NCBI GenBank assembly: GCA_003427395.1
Contig: BFEA01000147.1
Location: 2,618,042-2,671,260, forward strand
Reading direction: 5' to 3'
Source: Chara braunii
Taxonomy: Eukaryota > Streptophyta > Charophyceae > Charales > Characeae
Length of the DNA stretch: 53,219 nucleotides
Part shown: piece after piece, positions 44,440 to 53,219 of the stretch
Layout of the letters: every line of letters begins with the position of its first letter
Position numbering within the stretch: position 1 is the first letter of the stretch
The notes under the pieces: generated by a model
Told to the model about the DNA's origin: nothing
The model's database searches: none
What the model saw: the letters and a program-made list of their open reading frames with translations, nothing else
Made by a program: the position numbers and the translations under genes

Positions 44440-44640
44440 TGAGGCTGCACGAAAACCATACGGCTCCAACTCGATTCAAGTACTGTATATAAGATCATGC
44501 AGCTCGAACTTAGTTCGGATAACACCTGGGGGACTGTGCAGTTGAGTCCAACTTAAGTATGGCATGAGGAGCCGCACAGTTTGGACCCAGTTCGGGATTT
44601 GCACAAAAGTCCATGCAGCTTAAAAACTTGTTCACTGGTT
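44440..44640. repeat. About 50-57-bp degenerate tandem repeat
   Basis: Four units with words of the type GCAGCTCGAACTTAGTTCGGAT or GCACAGTTTGGACCCAGTTC (near 44,461, 44,500, 44,537 and 44,573). The inverted GAACTTAGTTC-like centre gives each unit a small palindrome. No coding content. An AAAAT microsatellite follows at about 44,788-44,811. Confidence 0.5.
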
Positions 44641-44879
44641 GCTCAAGTAGAGATTAAGGTACAGTTGACACACTCGTCTGACACGAGGACAGGACGCAGC
44701 AACCATATCTACTCAATTACAGTGCAAGGAATGACCTGCTCGTATATGGTTAAAAACAACTAGTTCCGCTGCATCGTAATGAAGGGAAATAAAATAAAAT
44801 AAAATAAAATATATTTCACGGTTGAAATCTGGCGTTCACCCAATCCAACATAGCATAAAGACGTTGCAAAATACCACCT

Positions 44880-45600
44880 CTCTTCAAATAATGTCCAGGG
44901 GTGCAGTGTNGTTCAGTCCCCGTTGAAATACANCACAGGGTTGCAACGTTGTTCGTCCNTGGCTCAATCACTGCACAGGGGTGCAGCGNTNTTCGNCCCT
45001 GACTCAATTACTGCACANGGATGCANTCTGCATGTTCCCTGTTNGATTACTTCACGGGGTATNGNCCTANTCACCATCCACTCAGACTGAGCAGATTGTG
45101 GNTTATCACCTTGCANCAAAATGAAATAAAAGAAATGAAAGAAAATAAAGNAAAATAAAATAAAGTAATTCACCTCAATAATCCATGACGATTTGCNNTC
45201 CCCTGGANAGACGTGAGATCAGTCTACTAGTTGNCACTTTCATCTCTCAACAGGAGGTTTCAGCATACGTNTCATTTCCAAAANTGCCTCTCTCTGTGTG
45301 CATCGCCTCTATTACATTNGGGGTGCANCTCTGCACTACCCANGTTCGAATAGAACACGGGGTGCAGCTCNACANTGTCCGTGTTCGAATAGAGCACAGG
45401 GCTGCAGCCTGCACGACCCCTGTTTGAATACTATAAAGGGGTACANCCAGAGCACCCCCGTTCAAATAGATCACAGGGAGAAGCTTTGTGTATTCCTATT
45501 CAATTACTNCACAGCGNCACNATTTTACTGCNACTTGCTCGATTAATGCACGGAGGTACAGTCCTAGTACCGCCCACTCGATTACTGCATGGGCGGTTCT
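44880..45600. repeat. About 45-bp hairpin tandem repeat, first block
   Basis: Units such as CAATTACTGCACAGGGGTGC with AGCGTTGTTCG, and TTCGAATAGAGCACAGGG with CTGCAGCCTGCACGACCCC, repeat many times. CCCTGT and ACAGGG flank a roughly 11-bp A/T-rich spacer in each unit, forming small hairpins. Ambiguous bases limit precision. A second block is at 47,030-47,150. Confidence 0.7.
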
Positions 45601-47029
45601 GTTGAAGCTTGCAATGAGAACCACGACCCAAACAACACCAAATCTCCGTTGAAGTTTTCGATTGTGACTTGCCCTGCCTCTCCGCTGAGAATAGTATAAC
45701 ATTTATTTGTTGAAAATGTTTTGGTCTCACTGGATCTGTTCAGATATGTCCCCACCCAAACCCATGTCCCGTTCCCTGCACAAAATGTATTTCTCAATTT
45801 GCGGTTGGACCCAACTTATAACCTAGGGGTCTGTACCTTTGCTTGAACTATGTCATGTCTGTTGCGCAACCCCAAAATCTGAGTTTAAACTGCTCTTCAA
45901 ATGAGGCACATGGTCTGAGTCTGATTCGAAATGTACTTAGGTTGTTGCATGAGTTGAGGACGCGAGTCTGTAATTGAGTCTTCAGACTGAAGTACCTGCA
46001 ACTTCCCAAGTCTGCCACGTAGCATACTCACATTATGCTAAACAGTTTCAGCTAATCCTGATGTTGTGGCCACACACCGATACTTTATGTGAAATGGTAT
46101 TCACCAGTTCGCAGTAGATGATGCAGATCCACGGCTCGATCCCTAGTCCCCACCTTACCTGTGTACAGTATCTGTGTAGACCCTCAGAGTTGAACCCATT
46201 ACCTGTGAATATGTAACAGTTGGTAGGTTGTCGTAGGGTCCATAGGTAGTAGGGGTTCGATCTGTAGACCTGTCGAGTAGGAGTTCCAGTCAGGTCTAGC
46301 AGTCGTAGCTGTAGCTGTCTTGAAGGGTCAAGGTCGTAGCTGCTACAGTAACGAAAGGCCAAGTCTACGGCCTTTCGAAGTTACCCACATTTAGGCCGAG
46401 GCAAGTGAGCAAGTGGTGGAAGTCTAACGTGCTGAGTCAACAGCCGCAGTCTCCAGTCAGTCCTTGTCCAGTCAAGCAAGTACCGCATGGGACTGTGTGC
46501 ACTTCGAGCATGGGAAAGGGCCATACCAACGAGCTGCAGAACTATAGATCAAGAGGCAGAGCCCAATCATTCATTCATTCCTGCGTGAGCCATGCGGAAG
46601 CGCCGCCACAAGCGACTTGTGTGAGGTGGTCCGCAGTGAGCCCGAGCAAGAAGTGGGCGAGAGAGAAGGAGAGTAGCCATAGCGATAGGGTAGTAGCGGC
46701 CATAGCCGCCATAGCTATAGTACAGTTTAGTGTGTGTGGATGTGTGTGTTCGGAGTATCGCGTGTGGGATATCCAGGGTGATCCTGTGTATGCGAACAGT
46801 GAGTTGTGTAGGCGCTGCGTTGCCATAGCCATCGAAGTGAACTTGAATCTGAACCGTGTTCTCAGTTACCATATCTCTGAGTTCTGAGTGGGCGCTTGTC
46901 GCCAGTTTGCTGCGCACTTGTTTGCATGCGTGAGAAGTGTGAACGAGAGCGAGGCTGATTGCATATGTGTGTAGGGATGCAGTAAAACATATATTTTGTC
47001 TGAATATGACATTGGGGTGTTGCATCATT

Positions 47030-47150
47030 AGCGCCCTGTTCACATAGTGGACCCGTGTGCAACGGTATTTCTCCCTGTTCAAATAGTGCACAGGGTTGCA
47101 GCGCTGTTCGCTCCCCATTCAAATTGAGCAGAGGGATGCAACAGACCTAC
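47030..47150. repeat. About 45-bp hairpin tandem repeat, second block
   Basis: Three units: CCCTGTTCACATAGTGGACC, CCCTGTTCAAATAGTGCACA with GGGTTGCAGCG, and CCCATTCAAATTGAGCAGAG. CCCTGT and ACAGGG pair across the spacer. Same family as 44,880-45,600. The interval between the blocks (45,600-47,030) has only short or mutually antisense open frames and no recognised domain. Confidence 0.75.
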
Positions 47151-47509
47151 AGTCTGTCCCTATACAACTCGAGAGTGATGTCTTCACTCCATCTATTAAG
47201 ATAAATAAATAGCTGATTAATTTCACAATAAATAAATTAAACCACCTTTGTAGCTCACGGTCATGCTACAGTCCACGTTGTATCTGACCATGGTGAACTA
47301 TTTTAAATAAATAAATAACCCTCTAGTTGGGGCATAATTGGCTTTTAATTAAGACCAAGGTGTTGCTGCTCCCCCGATTAGACATCCTGTCAAGCTAGTA
47401 GTAGAGGCCAGTTTAGGAAGCCCTTACTCATACAGGCCACTCATTACAAAGTGATCAGTCAACGATTTTCTTGAAGTGCAGAAAATTAATTAAGTATCAG
47501 GTCGTTCGT

Positions 47510-47880
47510 GAGCAGCATGTGACAAGGGCTGACCTTCATATAGAGTCGTCACACACGCTGTCCACCGCAGTATTAATGAAATAAGATCACTCTATCACAC
47601 AGCCAACAACTTGGATTTGGATAATAAATAAAAGAATAAACACTTAGCACTAAGATACCCGTGAGAAGTGTGTTGCAAGGGCTACCTTCACTTAGGGTTG
47701 TCTTGCACTTCCCACGGTGCTATCACCAAGTCAAGAACACTCGATCACTCAAGTAATAACTCAGTTTTACAAAGTTAAAATAGAATAAAATAAAGTAGAT
47801 GCTGCCTTGACTTAGGGCCACTGCATATTACCCACTGCAATGTGACCAAGCGAATAGTCCCTTGATCACCGGACCACCGG
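47510..47880. repeat. About 140-150-bp tandem repeat
   Basis: Three diverged units beginning near 47,511, 47,661 and 47,798 share GAAGTGTGTTGCAAGGGCTA-type starts, CTTCACTTAGGG, and GATCACTC or GATCACC ends. The flanking AAAT-rich stretches (47,200-47,320 and 47,620-47,640) are microsatellite-like. 47,880-49,790 has no recognisable gene, only a CT-rich tract at about 49,240-49,320 and a TTTA run near 49,415. Confidence 0.6.
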
Positions 47881-49799
47881 GTCCTCTTCTGAGAATTAAT
47901 TAAACAGTACTAATCACTCCAAAACCCACTTTAACCAGGACCGAAAAGTAGTTAGATAAGGTCTTAGATAAGGAGTTGTCTGATCCTTATGCACAAGTCG
48001 GAGGGGTTGTCTGTCTCTCATACCTCCTCCTTTCCATTGGCGTTCTCCCCCTTGCTTCCCCTTCTACATCAAACTTCACACGGAGCCGAGAAAAACCGTC
48101 AGCGTTTCAAAGAGGCGGCCGCGCATCTAACCCTTATGATGTCAAGACCTTGTCAAAATGAAGATCGCAACGGTTAAACTCATCAGTTTTAAGTTTCCTT
48201 GATAAGTGTGGAAACTGATCTTCGATATGTACCTCCAATCAAAAGTTACAGTCTTTAATACACCACCGTGTCGAGGTACCTCGTGAAAACTTCTTTCCCA
48301 AACTCTCGCAATCTGTTCAGATACTTCTCAACTGAGTATGTCCTGTTCTGAGGGCCTTTTGTTGGTCAGTCTTGCTACTGTGGCTGGCTCAAAGATGAAC
48401 AAATGAGTAGATAAGTAAAATTATATAAGTAAATAAAGTGTGTTTCTAATGCTCTGCCGCAACAGGCACCTTTTTGGGCTACAGTCAGTGGCTGACTGCT
48501 GCCCTCTTCCATATGCATATATATAGAGCTTTGTCCCTTCAGCCAGATCTTTATTGATGTAGGCAAGCTAGCCGAATCCGGTTTAGTAACCTGATTAATG
48601 ACATGCTATGGAGACTAACCCTGTATGGTGTGTTCATCTGATTTACCTCAAGAACTCGTGAAAACTGTTTCTCTGAAGTCATCGACTAACCTGGTTGCAA
48701 CAGAGTTTGTAAACCTCCATCATGCTCATATCACCATGGGAGGAAAAATTTGTGGACTTCCTCTATGATACTGTTTTGAACATAACCAACCTCGAAAGCT
48801 GAATCCCAATGATAAACTTTTTTGATATCAGTGTCTGATTTCTCCCTCCTGCCAAATGGTCATCTCTCTCATGGACTCTTGCAGCCCCTCTTTCGAGCAC
48901 TTATAGGCGCGTGGGAGCAAGCATACACACGTTCTAACTAGACTGTATTTGGTCTGGATAAGAGCGAGGCAGACCCTGCAACCCCCACTTCTCACTCTCT
49001 CGCCCATCTTATTCTTGCTCAACCTTTCTTTCTCTCTCTGTTCAACTGTATTGCCCATTCCTACTCGACGCGCTTGCTCTGCGCATAATGTCTTCCGTAC
49101 GTTTACCGCACAACACAGCAGATTAGCGTCAGCCCGATTTTGAGTTCATCTGGTCGAACTGAGGAACAGGTGTTTGCAATCAAGAAAACAATTGCTTTCT
49201 CCCTTACACGTTCCTCCATCACTCACTCTTTGTCGTTCCATTACTCGCGCAAACTCCTTCTCTCTCCCTTATATCTCTCTCTCTCTATCTCACTGCCTTT
49301 TTCACTCTCACTCTCTCTGAACGTGACACACTTATGAACATAGATCCATGCTCCAGTGCCGCTCACTGTAATCAGAGAGAATCTTTGGTTGGAACATAAG
49401 AATAGGTTGCAATATTTATTTATTTATTAAATCATCGTTCTCCGTACACTCAGGGCCTTTCCTGACTACTCACCAGATAAAACTACTCACCAATCCAACG
49501 AACTAAGATGAATCTTCACCACGGACATAGGGAGACCGCCATAACCTGTGTCTCCTGTATACTGCATCTTGCGCCCGATGATCACCAGTAAAGGAAAAGG
49601 GAAAGTATCTCAAGGATGGAAAGCTTCGTCTTGGAGGTATATGCTCAACGTTTGTGACCGTCTTGTTGATGACATCACATCCAACAGTTGACATCATTCT
49701 CTCCTTGCTTGCCGTATGGCACACGAGCGCCTGTCCTTGAATCCCCGACAAATCATTTTCTTTGTCTGCCCCGCATGTGTATCGACGGTGCCGAACTGA

Positions 49800-50190
49800 G
49801 CGACCAAAAGTAAAAACCCTAGCATATGCAACTGCTAGCAGCAGTCCATCTCGTCGATGGGTGACACATATGCATGTGTCCTTGGTTATCCTGTCTGTTG
49901 TGCAGCATCAAAAATCATGCATGCCAGGAATGAGAGACAAGTCAAAACCCTTGTCTCTTTTTCAACTGCTAAGTGGTCATCCAACGGGTCGTCAAGTGGC
50001 ACAGGGGCCCGTGTCATTGGTTGCCAGGCAACTCTTCCGCTCTGCCCGTATTGGGTGAGTGTGGAGAACCGAGATCAAAAGTCCAACCCTAGTCCCTCTT
50101 GTAACGGCCAAGTAGTCGTTTCCCTGGGCGACACGTGGCACCCGAGCACCCACGTACGTGTCGCTGGAACCGGGGAGGGTACTGCCTAAG
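49800..50190. repeat. About 135-bp tandem repeat, 3 copies
   Basis: Units begin near 49,802, 49,935 and 50,072 with ACCAAAAGTAAAAACCCTAG-like words, then CAACTGCTA or CGGCCAAGT, GTCATCC or GTCGTTT, and GTGTCATTGG or GTGTCGCTGG ends. Spacing is 133-137 bp. The frames 49,762-50,058 and 49,857-50,189 run across it and are chance. Confidence 0.7.
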
Positions 50191-50227
50191 TAGACCAGGC
50201 CCAGTGGTACTACCGCCGACGCTGATT

Positions 50228-50271
50228 CCAGGTCTGGTAGTCCCGCTGGTGGAGCTGGTTTCCAGACCTGG
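50228..50271. repeat. Perfect 10-bp inverted repeat CCAGGTCTGG/CCAGACCTGG
   Basis: Arms at 50,228-50,237 and 50,262-50,271 separated by 24 nt. No other copy in the window. It lies about 400 bp upstream of a TATA-like box, so it could belong to a promoter region or simply be a foldback remnant. Confidence 0.75.
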
Positions 50272-50679
50272 CTGCTGAAATACGGTCCCGACAGACACTC
50301 TCTGATCTGGATCTAGGCCTTGCCAACGTGAGTACCTCCGCCACTTAGACCGACTTCTTTTATTATTATTATTTTTATTTTATTTATTATCAAGGCTAGT
50401 CGAGCCCTTCGCACAAAAAAAATCAGCGGTTGGCCGCGGAATGATCAGGGCTAATTAACTTGATGACCCATGCCATTAACCCCTTGCCGGTAAGGAGAGC
50501 AGCTGAACCATGGCTCACTCAGGTTGGGCTAGTGGAATACGTCTTACCCCGCAGGTTAGAACGTCAAACCAGTGTGGTAAATTTTGACACACCGAGGAGG
50601 GCCAGAAGGTCGGGCCCTCCGACATGATACCAAACCCCCACCCAGCGTCCCCGCTGGGTAGAAATGAGACAGCGTCTGG

Positions 50680-50687
50680 TATAAAGA
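50680..50687 (+). promoter_or_regulatory. TATA-box-like TATAAAGA
   Basis: TATAAAGA lies 221 bp before an ATG. Between them is a pyrimidine-rich stretch (about 50,800-50,895, CTTTCTCCTC-type), typical of plant 5' leaders. A perfect hairpin CCCAGCG/CGCTGGG sits just upstream at 50,641-50,658. Transcription has not been shown. Confidence 0.35.
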
Positions 50688-50900
50688 AAGATGATAACTC
50701 AGTTTAGTTCATTCTTAGGGCTCTGCATTGTGAATCTCATAGCGCCGATTTGCGCTAGCCTTTTTCACTTCTAGCAACGTTTTTTTGATACTACTCATGT
50801 GTTATCCATAGTCGTTTCTTCTCTTTCTCCTCAGTCCTCTCCCTTACAGTGCTCCATCGTTCGCACATTTCTTCTCTCTTTTCTCGGTTCTTTTTGCACC

Positions 50901-51025
50901 ATGCCTGAGGCACGCTGCGGACAGGGTAGAGGAAGGGGAGGAAGGGCTGGTAAGGCTAAGGAGGAGCCGCCGGCTAGGGCACGGCACGTTTATAGCTCAG
51001 AGGAGGAGGGAGTTGTAACGGAATC

Positions 51026-51050
<25 letters not shown>
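50901..51050 (+). CDS. Possible first coding segment, RGG-basic then acidic
   Basis: ATG at 50,901 in good context (GCACCATGCC) opens MPEARCGQGRGRGGRAG, then KAKEEPPARARHVYSSEEEG and VVTESSSEI. The start is Arg/Gly-rich, then acidic and Ser/Glu-rich, unlike the microsatellite translations nearby. I place the start here rather than at 50,799 because of the leader and context. Coding character fades after about 51,050, where the sequence becomes T-rich and joins a degenerate repeat, so it would need a splice site I cannot identify with confidence. It could be a host first exon or a transposon ORF start. Confidence 0.35.
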
Positions 51051-51960
<910 letters not shown>

Positions 51961-52187
51961 CTTCTCGCTGTGTGCAAGTGGGTTGATATGACAGACGGGG
52001 GTGGCGGCAGCCGCCGCTCAACGTACATCCACGTGGCCGGCCTTGAGGATGAGTCGAGGTTATGAATACGGGGGAAGTTAGAAGCAAGAGGAAAAAAAAA
52101 AAAAAAAAACGAGTCTCTCTTCTTTATCGCACTTGCGCTTCGACAATTTTGTGAACATATACATACACATGACACAGATACAGCCTC

Positions 52188-52224
52188 CTGATGAGTCGGT
52201 GAAACTCCAACGAAACAGTTTGTC
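52188..52224 (+). ncRNA. Hammerhead-ribozyme-like motif (best copy)
   Basis: CTGATGA (52,188-52,194) is followed by GTCGG, a 7-nt loop TGAAACT, CCAAC, GAAAC, then AGTTTGTC. This reproduces the order of a hammerhead: CUGAUGA core, stem II hairpin, GAAA, a short stem III (ACA/UGU) and a GUC cleavage triplet (52,222-52,224), as in type I hammerheads with minimal stem III known from Penelope-like elements and animal satellites. In unit 52,316 stem II is fully paired (GTCGG/CCGAT), and in unit 52,710 it is GTCAG/TTGAG, which exchanges a G-C for an A-T pair. A convincing stem I (sequence before CTGATGA pairing with that after GTC) was not found, so self-cleavage is uncertain. Confidence 0.5.
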
Positions 52225-52709
52225 ACAGCCCCTCGTTTGTTGTCCTCTTCTCTCTCTCTGCCTACGGTTTACTGGGCAGTTCTATTTGTGACGATATATA
52301 TATATATATATATAAGTCGGTGAAACTCCGATGAAACAGTTTGTCACAGCCCCTCGTTTGTTGTCCTCTTCTCCCTCTCTGCGTACGGTTTAGCGGGCAG
52401 TTCAGTTTGACGATATATATATACATATATCGTCACAAACATATATATTTGTTTATTTTTTTCTGACATTGGTGCAGAATTCCGGTGTTAACATGAGGCA
52501 AAAGTTGTTCAGAATTTTTATGTTTCATAACGTCATTTTTTCCCTAATATGTGTTTTTTTTTTCCTCCTGTTTATCAACATTTTTCCGCTGTCAACATGA
52601 GGCAGAATTTTGCGTTGGACAAACTGCGACGACACCGTTTGGCACACCCCCTCGTATATGACAGTGTAATCGCTAAGGGGATTTTACAGACTGTTCACTG
52701 TTCAGCTTC

Positions 52710-52897
52710 ATGATGAGTCAGTGACACTTTGAGGAAACAGTTTGCCACAGCCCCTCGTTTGTTGTGCTCTTCTTCTCTCTCTCTCTGCGTACGATTGACC
52801 GGGTACTTCTGTCTGTGACGATATATATATATATATATATAAAATTGTGGTTAAGCCTCCAGATGAGTCGGGGGCACAGTCTGACGAAACAGTCTGC
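52710..52897 (+). ncRNA. Degenerate hammerhead-like motifs
   Basis: At 52,710-52,746: ATGATGA, GTCAG, loop TGACACT, TTGAG, GAAACAG, TTTGCC. At 52,860-52,897: CAGATGA, GTC, longer loop, GAC, GAAACAG, TCTGCC. Both have lost a core base (C to A at the first position, or U to A at the second) and the cleavage triplet has become GCC, so they should be inactive. They show that the motif is an ancestral part of the repeat unit. Confidence 0.5.
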
Positions 52898-53130
52898 CAG
52901 AACCCTCGTTTGTTGTGCTGTTCTCTCTCCGTCCCTACGGTTTACCGGGCAGTTGGGGGAAAAAGTTGTTCTTTTTATTTTTATGTGTAACCTGATTTTT
53001 TCCGATTTTTTGCTAATCCTATTATAATTTTTTGTTTTCTTGGTTTTTTTTTTTTTGCCAATTTGCTTCAACGGGTCAGCCGTGCCTCAGGGTTATCCTT
53101 TTATATATATAAATATATGTATATATATGG

Positions 53131-53219
53131 TTGCCGGCGTTCGGGATGGGCCGAACGCCCGAACCCGAACGCCCGAACGTTTGGGACCCCCTCTCGACGC
53201 GTTCGAACGTTCGATCGAA
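53131..53219. repeat. GAACG-rich palindromic repeat at window edge
   Basis: CCGAACGCCCGAAC occurs twice in tandem (53,151-53,178), with GCGTTCGGG upstream as inverted partner and GCGTTCGAACGTTCGATCGAA-like palindromes at the very end. It is probably the edge of another repeat that continues past the window. Confidence 0.7.

Noticed and set aside
46405-47118. Overlapping 160- and 183-residue open frames on opposite strands
   Set aside because: Mutually antisense, no domain, and the end runs into a minisatellite. Neither can be preferred.
52700-52716. Alternative type III hammerhead reading using ACTGTT upstream of ATGATGA
   Set aside because: Stem III could pair in this one copy, but stem I does not close and the other units lack the upstream ACTGTT.

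Overview
The window is repeat-dominated, non-coding eukaryotic DNA. It has long microsatellites, one 270-base assembly gap (37,445-37,714), scattered ambiguous bases (about 43,787-45,540), decayed LINE reverse-transcriptase fragments, one LTR-retrotransposon gag gene, SINE-like and U6 snRNA-like sequences, and many tandem arrays. I see no intact host gene with clear homology. The gag protein (long charged N-terminus, coiled coil, C-x2-C-x4-H-x4-C knuckle) and the LINE proteins resemble, from memory, repeat proteins of the charophyte alga Chara. The U6 remnants match the plant/eukaryote U6 core. A large, repeat-rich streptophyte-alga genome, probably Chara-like, is my best inference; it is not proven.

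Layout. A repeat called R1 (625-1,775; direct copy at 29,737-30,740 plus 31,262-31,392) lies at the left. A long arm A (about 2,440-8,222) is repeated in inverted orientation as arm C (22,285-26,805). Shared modules, in order from the head, are: a roughly 700-bp head ending in a palindrome (ATACCCTTGTAAGGGTAT), an array of units carrying hairpins, a second degenerate array, a roughly 90-bp highly conserved block, and an array of a CATAAGATTGGGTGG motif. The motif array has near-identical spacing in both arms. The 14-kb interval between A and C holds U6/SINE-like sequences, tandem repeats, a decayed LINE ORF1-like gene and a decayed LINE RT 3' part. A second, shorter head-to-head pair, B (about 34,300-37,186) and D (38,866 to about 42,000), encloses 1.7 kb of CT/GA microsatellites, nested hairpins and a MITE-like element. 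Arm B runs directly into a gag gene on the minus strand (34,276-32,948) with one in-frame TGA, and no pol is visible after it.

The right side (42,800-53,219) is a series of minisatellites (40-bp, about 45-bp hairpin, about 140-bp and others), one TATA-box plus pyrimidine-rich leader plus ATG that could be a gene start (50,680-51,050), and a tandem family at 51,600-52,960. The units of that family carry a hammerhead-ribozyme-like core (CTGATGA, stem II, GAAA, short stem III, GTC). That family, the paired head-to-head arms and the U6-like sequences are the most interesting items. No cellular pathway can be reconstructed; what is visible is a stack of mobile-element insertions, inversions and tandem expansions.
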